Notes under the pieces: model-generated | What the model was told of the DNA's origin: nothing | Databases searched by the model: none | Seen by the model: the letters and a program-made list of their open reading frames with translations, nothing else | Shown: in pieces, positions 1-13,404 of the stretch | How the letters are laid out: each line of letters begins with the position of its first letter | How positions within the stretch are numbered: the first letter of the stretch is position 1 | Translations under genes and position numbers: made by a program | Assembly: GCA_963662155.1 (NCBI GenBank) | Contig: OY759266.1 | Span: 62,437,911 to 62,501,910, forward strand | Length of the DNA stretch: 64,000 nt | Origin: Lamellibrachia columna | Taxonomy: Eukaryota > Annelida > Polychaeta > Sabellida > Siboglinidae | Reading direction: 5' to 3'

Positions 1-166
1 ACGAAGTCAGTGTGTACTAATTTACGCTAAAATCCTGCTGTTAATTCCTTTTTACCGAAAACGTTGACTACCACTATGTCAGATATTACCTTATGTATGT
101 AATTTAAGTAAATAGATCACTTTATATATATATATATATTAGCCAATGTAAACTATTCACACTATT
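1..166. other. Unique AT-rich left flank of satellite 1
   Basis: No reading frame or known element is visible. A short (TA)n tract lies at about 123-139. The last 20 or so bases resemble a badly decayed end of the 204-bp monomer, so the array seems to fade out here rather than being cut by the window edge. Confidence 0.5.
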
Positions 167-3100
167 GGGCGTTTTTTGTTGAGATTTCATAGGCAGAATG
201 CCTGCTGTCATTGTAAGAGAGGGCAAATACAGGGCTGAGCCCAGACTAGTGATTTCAAAACATACCAAACTGACTTTGTCACATTTTGTAGTCAAGATGT
301 AATGCTACAAGAATCTGTAGTCAGTTTTGGTGCCACTTCAAAATTGTAAAAATTATGAGTGAACCATATAGGGCGTTTTTTGGTGAGATTTCATAGGCAG
401 AGTGCCTGCTGTCATTGTAAGAGAGTGCAAATACAAGGCTGAGCCCAGACTTGTGATTTCAAAACATACCAAACTGACTTTGACATATTTTGTAGACAAT
501 ATGTAATGATACACGAATCTGTAGTCAGTTTTTGTACCACTTCAAAACTGTAAAAATTATGAGTGAACCATTTTGGGCGTTTTTTGGTGAGATTCCATAG
601 GCAAAATGCCTGCTGTCATTGTAAGAGAGTGCAAATACAGGGCTGAGCCCAGACTAGTGATTTCAAAACATACCAAACCGACTTTGTCATATTTTGTAGC
701 CAATATGTCATGTTAAACGCATCTGTAGTCAGTTTTGGTGCCACTTCAAAAGTGTAAAAATTATGAGTGAACCATTTTGGGCGTTTTTTGGTGAGATTTC
801 ATAGGCAGAATGCCTGCTGTCATTGTAAGAGAGGGCAAATACAGGGCTGAGCCCAGACTAGTGATTTCAAAACATACCAAACTGACTTTATTATATTTTG
901 TAGCCAATATGTCATTTTACAGGAATCTGTAGTCAGTTTTTGTACCACTTCAAAACTGTAAAAATTATGAGTGAACCATTTTGGGCGTTTTTTGGTGAGA
1001 TTTCATACGCAAAATGCCTGCTGTCATTGTAAGAGAATGCAAATACAGGGCTGAGCCCAGACTAGTGATTTCAAAACATACCAAACCGACTTTGTCATAT
1101 TTTGTAGCCAATATGTCATTTTAAACGAATCTGTAGTCAGTTTTGGTGCCACTTCAAAAGTGTGAAAATTATGAGTGAACCATATTGGGCGTTTTTTGGT
1201 GAGATTTCATAGGCAGAATGCCTGCTGTCATTGTAAGAGAGGGCAAATACAGGGCTGAGCCCAGACTAGTGATTTCAAAACATACCAAACTGGCTTTGTC
1301 ACATTTTGTAGCCAAGATGTAATGCTACAATAATATGTAGTCAGTTTTGGTGCCACTTCAAAAGTGTAAAAATTATGAGTGAACCATATAGGGCGTTTTT
1401 TGGTGAGATTTCATAGGCAGAATGCCTGCTGTCATTGTAAGAGAGAGCAAATACAGGGCTGAGCCCAGACTAGTGATTTCAAAACATACCAAACTGATTT
1501 TGTCATATTTTGTAGCCAAGATGTGATTTTACACGAATCTGTAGTCAGTTTTGGTACCACTTCAAAACTGTAAAAATTATGAGTGAACCATATTGGGCGT
1601 TTTTTGGTGAGATTTCATAGGCAGAATGCGTGCTGTCATTGTAAGAGAGGGCAAATACAGGGCTGAGCCCAGACTAGTGATTTCAAAATATACCAAACTG
1701 ACTTTATTATATTTTGTAGCCAATATGTGATTTTACAGGAATCTGTAGTCAGTTTTGGTGCCACTTCAAAACTGTAAAAATTATGAGTGAACCATATTGG
1801 GCGTTTTTTGGTGAGATTTCATAGGCAAAATGCCTGCTGTCATTGTAAGAGAGTGCAAATACAGGGCTGAGCCCAGACTAGTGATTTCAAAACATACCAA
1901 ACCGACTTTGTCATATTTTGTAGCCAATATGTCATGTTAAACGAATGTGTAGTCAGTTTTGGTGCCACTTCAAAACTGTAAAAATTATGAGTGAACAATT
2001 TTGGGCGTTTTTTGGTGAGATTTCATAGGCAAAATGCCTGCTGTCATTGTAAGAGAGGGCAAATACAGGGCTAAGCCCAGACTAGTGATTTCAAAACATA
2101 CCAAACTGACTTTGTCACATTTTGTAGCCAAGATGTAATGCTACAATAATCTGTAGTCAGTTTTGGTGCCACCTCAAAAGTGTAAAAATTATGAGTGAAC
2201 CATTTTGGGCGTTTTTTGGTGAGATTTCATAGGCAGAATGCCTGCTGTCATTGTAAGAAAGGGCAAATACAGGGCTGAGCCCAGACTAGTGATTTCAAAA
2301 CATACCAAACTGACTTTATTATATTTTGTAGCCAATATGTCATTTTACAGGAATCTGTAGTCAGTTTTTGTGCCACTTCAAAACTGTAAAAATTATGAGT
2401 GAACCATTTTGGGCGTTTTTTGGTGAGATTTCATAGGCAAAATGCCTGCTGTCATTGTAAGAGAATGCAAATACAGGGCTGAGCCCAGACTAGTGATTTC
2501 AAAACATACCAAACCGACTTTGTCATATTTTGTAGCCAATATGTCATGTTAAACGAATCTGTAGTCAGTTTTGGTGCCACTTCAAAAGTGTGAAAATTAT
2601 GAGTGAACCATATAGGGCGTTTTTTGGTGAGATTTCATAGGCAGAATGCCTGCTGTCATTGTAAGAGAGTGCAAATACAGGGCTGAGCCCAGACTAGTGA
2701 TTTCAAAACATACCAAACTGACTTTGTCATATATTGTAGTCAAAATGTCGTGCTACAAGAATCTGTTGTCAGTTTTGGTGCCACTTCAAAAGTGTAAAAA
2801 TTATGAGTGAACCATATTGGGCGTTTTTTGGTGAGGTTTCATAGGCAGAATGCCTGCTGTCATTGTAAGAGAGGGCAAATACAGGGCTGAGCCCAGACTA
2901 GTGATTTCAAAACATACCAAACTGACTTTGTCACATTTTGTAGCCAAGATGTAATGCTACAATAATCTGTAGTCAGTTTTGGTGCCACTTCAAAAGTGTA
3001 AAAATTATGAGTGAACCATTTTGGGCGTTTTTTGGTGAGATTTCATAGGCAGAATGCCTGCTGTCATTGTAAGAGAGGGCAAATACAGGGCTGAGCCCAG

Positions 3101-6100
3101 ACTAGTGATTTCAAAACATACCAAACTGACTTTATTATATTTTGTAGCCAATATGTCATTTTACAGGAATCTGTAATCAGTTTTGGTGCCACTTCAAAAC
3201 TGTAAAAATTATGAGTGAACCATTTTGGGCGTTTTTTGGTGAGATTTCATAGGCAAAATGCCTGCTATCATTGTAAGAGAGGGCAAATACAGGGCTGAGC
3301 CCAGACTAGTGATTTCAAAACATACCAAACTGACTTTGACATATTTTGTAGACAATATGTAATGTTACACGAATCTGTAGTCAGTTTTTGTACCACTTCA
3401 AAACTGTAAAAATTATGAGTGAACCATATTGGGCGTTTTTTGGTGAGATTCCATAGGCAAAATGCCTGCTGTCATTGTAAGAGAGTGCAAATACAGGGCT
3501 GAGCCCAGACTACTGATTTCAAAACATACCAAACCGACTTTGTCATATTTTGTAGCCAATATGTCATGTTAAACGCATCTGTAGTCAGTTTTGGTGCCAC
3601 TTCAAAACTGTAAAAATTATGAGTGAACAATTTTGGGCGTTTTTTGGTGAGATTTCATAGGCAAAATGCCTGCTGTCATTGTAAGAGAGGGCAAATACAG
3701 GGCTAAGCCCAGACTAGTGATTTCAAAACATACCAAACTGACTTTGTCAAATTTTGTAGCCAATATGTCATTTTACAGGAATCTGTAGTCAGTTTTGGTG
3801 CCACTTCAAAACTGTAAAAATTATGAGTGAACCATTTTGGGCGTTTTTTGGTGAGATTTCATAGGCAGAATGCCTGCTGTCATTGTAAGAGAGGGCAAAT
3901 ACAGGGCTGAGCCCAGACTAGTGATTTCAAAACATACCAAACTGACTTTATTATATTTTGTAGCCAATATGTCATTTTAAAGGAATCTGTATTCAGTTTT
4001 GGTGCCACTTCAAAACTGTAAAAATTATGAGTGAACCATTTTGGGCGTTTTTTGGTGAGATTTCATAGGCAAAATGCCTGCTATCATTGTAAGAGAGTGC
4101 AAATACAGGGCTGAGCCCAGACTAGTGATTTCAAAACATATCAAACCGACTTTGTCATATTTTGTAGCCAATATGTCATGTTAAACGCATCTGTAGTCAG
4201 TTTTGGTGCCACTTCAAAACTGTAAAAATTATGAGTGAACAATTTTGGGCGTTTTTTGGTGAGATTTCATAGGCAAAATACCTGCTGTCATTGTAAGAGA
4301 GGGCAAATACAGGGCTAAGCCCAGACTAGTGATTTCAAAACATACCAAACTGACTTTGTCACATTTTGTAGCCAAGATGTAATGCTACAATAATCTGTAG
4401 TCAGTTTTTGTACCACTTCAAAACTGTAAAAATTATGAGTGAACCATATTGGGCATTTTTTGGTGAGATTCCATAGGCAAAATGCCTGCTGTCATTGTAA
4501 GAGAGTGCAAATACAGGGCTGAGCCCAGACTAGTGATTTCAAAACATACCAAACCGACTTTGTCATATTTTGTAGCCAATATGTCATGTTAAACGCATCT
4601 GTAGTCAGTTTTGGTGCCACTTCAAAACTGTAAAAATTATGAGTGAACAATTTTGGGCGTTTTTTGGTGAGATTTCATAGGCAAAATGCCTGCTGTCATT
4701 GTAAGAGAGGGCAAATACAGGGCTAAGCCCAGACTAGTGATTTCAAAACATACCAAACTGACTTTGTCACATTTTGTAGCCAAGATGTAATGCTACAATA
4801 ATCTGTAGTCAGTTTTGGTGCCACTTCAAAAGTGTAAAAATTATGAGTGAACCATTTTGGGCGTTTTTTGGTGAGATTTCATAGGCAGAATGCCTGCTGT
4901 CATTGTAAGACAGGGCAAATACAGGGCTGAGCCCAGACTAGTGATTTCAAAGCATACCAAAATGACTTTATTATATTTTGTAGCCAATATGTAATTTTAC
5001 AGGAATCTGTAGTCAGTTTTGGTGCCACTTCAAAACTGTAAAAATTATGAGTGAACCATTTTGGGCGTTTTTTGGTGAGATTTCATAGGCAAAATGCCTG
5101 CTATCATTGTAAGAGAGTGCAAATACAGGGCTGAGCCCAGACTAGTGATTTCAAAACATACCAAACCGACTTTGTCATATTTTGTAGCCAATATGTCATT
5201 TTAAACGAATCTGTAGTCAGTTTTGGTGCCACTTCAAAACTGTAAAAATTATGAGTGAACAATTTTGGGCGTTTTTTGGTGAGATTTCATAGGCAAAATG
5301 CCTGCTGTCATTGTAAGAGAGGGCAAATACAGGGCTAAGCCCAGACTAGTGATTTCAAAACATACCAAACTGACTTTGTAACATTTTGTAGCCAATATGA
5401 AATGCTACAAGAATCTGTAGTCAGTTTGGTTGCCACTTCAAAAGTGTAAAAATTATGAGTGAACTATATAGGGCGTTTTTTGGTGAGATTTCATAGGCAG
5501 AATGCCTGCTGTCATTGTAAGAGAGTGCAAATACAGGGCTGAGCCCAGACTAGTGATTTCAAAACATACCAAACTGATTTTGTCATATTTTGTAGCCAAG
5601 ATGTCATGCTACAAGAATCTGTTGCAAATTTTTAGTGCCACTTCAAAACTGTAAAAATTATGAGTGAACCATATTGGGCGTTTTTTGGTGAGATTTCATA
5701 GGCAAAATGCCTGCTGTCATTGTAAGAGAGTGCAAATACAGGGCTGAGCCCAGACTAGTGATTTCAAAACATATCAAACCGACTTTGTCATATTTTGTAG
5801 CCAATATGTAATGTTACACGAATCTGTAGTCAGTTTTTGTACCACTTCAAAACTGTAAAAATTATGAGTGAACCATATTGGGCGTTTTTTGGTGAGATTC
5901 CATAGGCAAAATGCCTGCTGTCATTGTAAGAGAGTGCAAATACAGGGCTGAGCCCAGACTACTGATTTCAAAACATACCAAACCGACTTTGTCATATTTT
6001 GTAGCCAATATGTCATGTTAAACGCATCTGTAGTCAGTTTTGGTGCCACTTCAAAACTGTAAAAATTATGAGTGAACAATTTTGGGCGTTTTTTGGTGAG

Positions 6101-9100
6101 ATTTCATAGGCAAAATGCCTGCTGTCATTGTAAGAGAGGGCAAATACAGGGCTAAGCCCAGACTAGTGATTTCAAAACATACCAAACTGACTTTGTCACA
6201 TTTTGTAGCCAAGATGTAATGCTACAATAATCTGTAGTCAGTTTTGGTGCCACTTCAAAAGTGTAAAAATTATGAGTGAACCATTTTGGGCGTTTTTTGG
6301 TGAGATTTCATAGGCAGAATGCCTGCTGTCATTGTAAGAGAGGGCAAATACAGGGCTGAGCCCAGACTAGTGATTTCAAAACATACCAAACTGACTTTAT
6401 TATATTTTGTAGCCAATATGTCATTTTACGGGAATCTGTAGTCAGTTTTGGTGCCACTTCAAAACTGTAAAAATTATGAGTGAACCATTTTGGGCGTTTT
6501 TTGGTGAGATTTCATAGGCAAAATGCCTGCTGTCATTGTAAGAGAGGGCAAATACAGGGCTAAGCTCAGACTAGTGATTTCAAAACATACCAAACTGACT
6601 TTGTTACATTTTGTAGCCAAGATGTAATGTTACAAGAATCTGTAGTCAGTTTTGGTGCCACTTCAAAACTGTAAAAATTATGAGTGAACAATTTTGGGCG
6701 TTTTTTGGTGAGATTTCATAGGCAGAATGCCTGCTGTCATTGTAAGATAGTGCAAATACAGGGCTGAGCCCAGACTAGTGATTTCAAAACATACCAAACT
6801 GATTTTGTCATATTTTGTAGCCAAGATGTCATGCTACAAGAATCTGTTGGAAATTTTTAGTGCTACTTCAAAACTGTAAAAATTATGAGTGAACCATATT
6901 GGGCGTTTTTTGTTGAGATTTCATAGGCAGAATGCCTGCTGTCATTGTAAGAGAGGGCAAATACAGGGCTGAGCCCAGACTAGTGATTTCAAAACATACC
7001 AAACTGACTTTGTCACATTTTGTAGTCAGGATGTAATGCTACAAGAATCTGTAGTCAGTTTTGGTGCCACTTCAAAATTGTAAAAATTATGAGTGAACCA
7101 TATAGGGCGTTTTTTGGTGAGATTTCATAGGCAGAGTGCCTGCTGTCATTGTAAGAGAGTGCAAATACAAGGCTGAGCCCAGACTTGTGATTTCAAAACA
7201 TACCAAACTGACTTTGACATATTTTGTAGACAATATGTAATGATACACGAATCTGTAGTCAGTTTTTGTACCACTTCAAAACTGTAAAAATTATGAGTGA
7301 ACCATTTTGGGCGTTTTTTGGTGAGATTCCATAGGCAAAATGCCTGCTGTCATTGTAAGAGAGTGCAAATACAGGGCTGAGCCCAGACTAGTGATTTCAA
7401 AACATACCAAACCGACTTTGTCATATTTTGTAGCCAATATGTCATGTTAAACGCATCTGTAGTCAGTTTTGGTGCCACTTCAAAAGTGTAAAAATTATGA
7501 GTGAACCATTTTGGGCGTTTTTTAGTGAGATTTCATAGGCAGAATGCCTGCTGTCATTGTAAGAGAGGGCAAATACAGGGCTGAGCCCAGACTAGTGATT
7601 TCAAAACATACCAAACTGACTTTATTATATTTTGTAGCCAATATGTCATTTTACAGGAATCTGTAGTCAGTTTTTGTACCACTTCAAAACTGTAAAAATT
7701 ATGAGTGAACCATTTTGGGCGTTTTTTGGTGAGATTCCATAGGCAAAATGCCTGCTGTCATTGTAAGAGAGTGCAAATACAGGGCTGAGCCCAGACTAGT
7801 GATTTCAAAACATACCAAACCGACTTTGTCATATTTTGTAGCCAATATGTCATTTTAAACGAATCTGTAGTCAGTTTTGGTGCCACTTCAAAACTGTAAA
7901 AATTATGAGTGAACAATTTTGGGCGTTTTTTGGTGAGATTTCATAGGCAAAATGCCTGCTATCATTGTAAGAGAGGGCAAATACAGGGCTGAGCCCAGAC
8001 TAGTGATTTCAAAACATATCAAACCGACTTTGTCATATTTTGTAGCCAAGATGTCATGCTACAAGAATCTGTTGCAAATTTTTAGTGCCACTTCAAAACT
8101 GTAAAAATTATGAGTGAACCATATTGGGCGTTTTTTGGTGAGATTTCATAGGCAAAATGCCTGCTGTCATTGTAAGAGAGTGCAAATACAGGGCTGAGCC
8201 CAGACTAGTGATTTCAAAACATATCAAACCGACTTTGTCATATTTTGTAGCCAATATGTAATGTTACACGAATCTGTAGTCAGTTTTTGTACCACTTCAA
8301 AACTGTAAAAATTATGAGTGAACCATATTGGGCGTTTTTTGGTGAGATTCCATAGGCAAAATGCCTGCTGTCATTGTAAGAGAGTGCAAATACAGGGCTG
8401 AGCCCAGACTACTGATTTCAAAACATACCAAACCGACTTTGTCATATTTTGTAGCCAATATGTCATGTTAAACGCATCTGTAGTCAGTTTTGGTGCCACT
8501 TCAAAACTGTAAAAATTATGAGTGAACAATTTTGGGCGTTTTTTGGTGAGATTTCATAGGCAAAATGCCTGCTGTCATTGTAAGAGAGGGCAAATACAGG
8601 GCTAAGCCCAGACTAGTGATTTCAAAAGATACCAAACTGACTTTGTCACATTTTGTAGCCAAGATGTAATGCTACAATAATCTGTAGTCAGTTTTGGTGC
8701 CACTTCAAAAGTGTAAAAATTATGAGTGAACCATTTTGGGCGTTTTTTGGTGAGATTTCATAGGCAGAATGCCTGCTGTCATTGTAAGAGAGGGCAAATA
8801 CAAGGCTGAGCCCAGACTAGTGATTTCAAAACATACCAAACTGACTTTATTATATTTTGTAGCCAATATGTCATTTTACAGGAATCTGTAGTCAGTTTTG
8901 GTGCCACTTCAAAACTGTAAAAATATGAGTGAACCATTTTGGGCGTTTTTTGGTGAGATTTCATAGGCAAAATGCCTGCTGTCATTGTAAGAGAGGGCAA
9001 ATACAGGGCTAAGCTCAGACTAGTGATTTCAAAACATACCAAACTGACTTTGTTATATTTTGTAGCCAAGATGTAATGTTACAAGAATCTGTAGTCAGTT

Positions 9101-12100
9101 TTGGTGCCACTTCAAAAGTGTAAAAATTATGAGTGAACCATATAGGGCATTTTTTGGTGAGATTTCATAGGCAGAATGCCTGCTGTCATTGTAAGATAGT
9201 GCAAATACAGGGCTGAGCCCAGACTAGTGATTTCAAAACATACCAAACTGATTTTGTCATATTTTGTAGCCAAGATGTCATGCTACAAGAATCTGTTGGA
9301 CATTTTTAGTGCTACTTCAAAACTGTAAAAATTATGAGTGAACCATATTGGGCGTTTTTTGTTGAGATTTCATAGGCAGAATGCCTGCTGTCATTGTAAG
9401 AGAGGGCAAATACAGGGCTGAGCCCAGACTAGTGATTTCAAAACATACCAAACTGACTTTGTCACATTTTGTAGTCAAGATGTAATGCTACAAGAATCTG
9501 TAGTCAGTTTTGGTGCCACTTCAAAATTGTAAAAATTATGAGTGAACCATATAGGGCGTTTTTTGGTGAGATTTCATAGGCAAAATGCCTGCTGTCATTG
9601 TAAGAGAGTGCAAATACAGGGCTGAGCCCAGACTAGTGATTTCAAAACATACCAAACCGACTTTGTCATATTTTGTAGCCAATATGTCATGTTAAACGCA
9701 TCTGTAGTCAGTTTTGGTGCCACTTCAAAAGTGTAAAAATTATGAGTGAACCATTTTGGGCGTTTTTTGGTGAGATTTCATAGGCAGAATGCCTGCTGTC
9801 ATTGTAAGAGAGGGCAAATACAGGGCTGAGCCCAGACTAGTGATTTCAAAACATACCAAACTGACTTTATTATATTTTGTAGCCAATATGTCATTTTACA
9901 GGAATCTGTAGTCAGTTTTGGTGCCACTTCAAAACTGTAAAAATTATGAGTGAACAATTTTGGGCGTTTTTTGGTGAGATTTCATAGGCAAAATGCCTGC
10001 TATCATTGTAAGAGAGTGCAAATACAGGGCTGAGCCCAGACTAGTGATTTCAAAACATACCAAACTGACTTTGACATATTTTGTAGACAATATGTAATGT
10101 TACACGAATCTGTAGTCAGTTTTTGTACCACTTCAAAACTGTAAAAATTATGAGTGAACCATATTGGGCGTTTTTTGGTGAGATTCCATAGGCAAAATGC
10201 CTGCTGTCATTGTAAGAGAGTGCAAATACAGGGCTGAGCCCAGACTACTGATTTCAAAACATACCAAACCGACTTTGTCATATTTTGTAGCCAATATGTC
10301 ATGTTAAACGCATCTGTAGTCAGTTTTGGTGCCACTTCAAAACTGTAAAAATTATGAGTGAACAATTTTGGGCGTTTTTTGGTGAGATTTCATAGGCAAA
10401 ATGCCTGCTGTCATTGTAAGAGAGGGTAAATACAGGGCTAAGCCCAGACTAGTGATTTCAAAACATACCAAACTGACTTTGTCACATTTTGTAGCCAAGA
10501 TGTAATGCTACAATAATCTGTAGTCAGTTTTGGTGCCACTTCAAAAGTGTAAAAATTATGAGTGAACCATTTTGGGCGTTTTTTGGTGAGATTTCATAGG
10601 CAGAATGCCTGCTGTCATTGTAAGAGAGGGCAAATACAGGGCTGAGCCCAGACTAGTGATTTCAAAACATACCAAACTGACTTTATTATATTTTGTAGCC
10701 AATATGTCATTTTACAGGAATCTGTAGTCAGTTTTGGTGCCACTTCAAAACTGTAAAAATTATGAGTGAACCATTTTGGGCGTTTTTTGGTGAGATTTCA
10801 TAGGCAAAATGCCTGCTATCATTGTAAGAGAGGGCAAATACAGGGCTGAGCCCAGACTAGTGATTTCAAAACATACCAAACTGACTTTGACATATTTTGT
10901 AGACAATATGTAATGTTACACGAATCTGTAGTCAGTTTTTGTACCACTTCAAAACTGTAAAAATTATGAGTGAACCATATTGGGAGTTTTTTGGTGAGAT
11001 TCCATAGGCAAAATGCCTGCTGTCATTGTAAGAGAGTGCAAATACAGGGCTGAGCCCAGACTACTGATTTCAAAACATACCAAACCGACTTTGTCATATT
11101 TTGTAGCCAATATGTCATGTTAAACGCATCTGTAGTCAGTTTTGGTGCCACTTCAAAACTGTAAAAATTATGAGTGAACAATTTTGGGCGTTTTTTGGTG
11201 AGATTTCATAGGCAAAATGCCTGCTGTCATTGTAAGAGAGGGCAAATACAGGGCTAAGCCCAGACTAGTGATTTCAAAACATACCAAACTGACTTTGTCA
11301 CATTTTGTAGCCAATATGTCATTTTACAGGAATCTGTAGTCAGTTTTGGTGCCACTTCAAAACTGTAAAAATTATGAGTGAACCATTTTGGGCGTTTTTT
11401 GGTGAGATTTCATAGGCAGAATGCCTGCTGTCATTGTAAGAGAGGGCAAATACAGGGCTGAGCCCAGACTAGTGATTTCAAAACATACCAAACTGACTTT
11501 ATTATATTTTGTAGCCAATATGTCATTTTAAAGGAATCTGTATTCAGTTTTGGTGCCACTTCAAAACTGTAAAAATTATGAGTGAACCATTTTGGGCGTT
11601 TTTTGGTGAGATTTCATAGGCAAAATGCCTGCTATCATTGTAAGAGAGTGCAAATACAGGGCTGAGCCCAGACTAGTGATTTCAAAACATACCAAACCGA
11701 CTTTGTCACATTTTGTAGCCAATATGTCATGTTAAACGAATCTGCAGTCAGTTTTGGTGCCACTTCAAAAGTGTAAAAATTATGAGTGAACCATATAGGG
11801 CGTTTTTTGGTGAGATTTCATAGGCAGAATGCCTGCTGTCATTGTAAGAGAGGGCAAACACAGGGCTGAGCCCAGACTAGTGATTTCAAAACATACCAAA
11901 CCGACTTTGTTATATTTTGTAGCCAATATGTCATGTTAAACGAATCTGTTGTAAGTTTTGGTGCCACTTCAAAACTGTAAAAATTATGAGTGAACAATTT
12001 TGGGCGTTTTTAGGTGAGATTTCATAGGCAAAATGCCTGCTGTCATTGTAAGAGAGGGCAAATACAGGGCTAAGCCCAGACTAGTGATTTCAAAACATAC

Positions 12101-12677
12101 CAAACTGACTTTGTCACATTTTGTAGCCAAGATGTAATGCTATAATAAAATGTAGTCAGTTTTGGTGCCACTTCAAAAGTGTAAAAATTATGAGTGAACC
12201 ATATAGGGCGTTTTTTGGTGAGATTTCATAGGCAGAATGCCTGCTGTCATTGTAAGAGAGAGCAAATACAGGGCTGAGCCCAGACTAGTGATTTCAAAAC
12301 ATACCAAACTGATTTTGTCATATTTTGTAGCCAAGATGTCATGCTACAAGAATCTGTAGAAAGTTTTGGTGCCACTTCAAAAGGTAAAAATTATGAGAGA
12401 ACCATATAGGGCGTTTTTTGGTGAGATTTCATAGGCAGAGTGCCTGCTGTCATTGTAAGAGAGGGCAACTACAGGGCTGAGCCCAGACTAGTGATTTCAA
12501 AACATACCAAACTGACTTTGTCATATTTTGTAGCCAAGATGTCGTGCTACAAGAATCTGTAGTCAGTTTTGGTGCCACTTCAAAACTGTAAAAATTATGA
12601 ATGAACCATATTGGGCGTTTTTTGGTGAGATTTCATAGGCAAAATGCCTGCAGTCAGGGCAAATACAAGGCTGAGCC
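167..12677. repeat. Satellite 1: about 61 tandem monomers of 204 bp
   Basis: The monomer is recognised by the start GGGCGTTTTTTGGTGAGATT, which recurs at 167, 371, 575, 779 and so on with a steady 204-bp spacing. Each monomer carries two short inverted repeats: AGGCA-(G/A)AA-TGCCT near the start and GGGCT-G-AGCCC in the middle. Monomers differ at a few diagnostic positions (aggcaG/Aaatgcc, gagagGgc/Tgc, ctGagccc/ctAagccc, accaaaCTG/CCG), so subtypes can be followed. A few have 1-3 bp indels (for example near 5,625, 6,850, 8,070 and 9,300). The period is 68 codons but stops occur in all frames; the one open frame listed here (96 codons at 8,779-9,069, minus) exists because one copy lost a base. 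The array is read as non-coding satellite DNA. Confidence 0.97.
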
Positions 12678-12719
12678 TACAGGGAAAAGGAGGAAACCAA
12701 ATATAGCATCTATAGTGTG
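12670..12719 (+). repeat. Junction of satellite 1 with satellite 2 inside a spacer right half
   Basis: The last, internally deleted 204-bp monomer runs to GGCTGAGCC and continues directly into TACAGGGAAAAGGAGG, which is the right half of the spacer that punctuates satellite 2. The 29-bp monomers follow immediately. Confidence 0.7.
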
Positions 12720-12967
12720 TAAATGCTATGGACTCCTTCTTTCATGAGTAAATAATGTGTTCTCCATATCTCGTCATTAAAAGCTGTGGAACCCATTTCT
12801 AGAGAGTCCAGAGTAAATGCTACGAAATCCATAGCTCATGAGAATATACAGTGCACTCCATTTCTTAAGAGTAAATGCTGTGTATATCCTATCTTGGGAG
12901 TCAATGCTGTGGACTCCTTATCTCGTAAGTGCTGTGGACTTCTCCTCTCCTTTATAAATGATGTGGA

Positions 12968-13020
12968 ATAGTGATGAAGAAGATGGGAAAAACAAAATCG
13001 ACGAAAAGTATCGATGCTAG
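12968..13020 (+). repeat. Spacer of satellite 2, left half, diverged
   Basis: It starts with TAGTGATGAAGAAGATGGG and carries a GACGAAAAGTATCG variant of the GACCGGTATCG core, then returns to 29-bp monomers. Confidence 0.6.
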
Positions 13021-13304
13021 CTCTGATATGTAAATTCTGTAGACTCCATATGTTGTGAGTAAATGTTGTGGACACCACCTCTCAGTAGAAACTGCTTTGG
13101 ACTCCATCTCTTGAGAGTGAATACTGTGGACGCCGTCTGTCGGGAGAAAATGCTGTGGACTCCATCTCTCATGTGAAAATGTTGTGAACTCCAACACTGA
13201 TGGGTAAATACCATGTACATCATATCTCAAGAATAAATGCTGTGGACGCATTCTATCATAAGTAAATTTGTTTGGCTCCGTCTCTCCTTAGTAAATGGTA
13301 TGGA

Positions 13305-13404
13305 CTAGTGAAAAAGGAGGGGAAAAATCAGTGACCGGTATTGTTGCCAGCCTCACCACGGACTACAAGGAAAGGAAGGAACGCATCAATTGCATCTGTC
13401 ATGT
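13305..13404 (+). repeat. Spacer of satellite 2, full copy 1
   Basis: About 100 bp unlike the 29-bp monomer: a GA-rich start, the core GACCGGTATTGTTGCCAGCC, a GGACTACAAGG motif and a GCATC...ATGTG end. The same sequence recurs at 20,003, 25,306 and 30,517. Confidence 0.8.

Noticed and set aside
167..12677. Possible CRISPR array (regular direct repeats)
   Set aside because: The whole 204-bp monomer is repeated, with no unique spacers, in a eukaryotic context.
1..12677. CENP-B box in satellite 1
   Set aside because: I looked for the TTCG...A..CGGG core in the monomer and did not find it on either strand.
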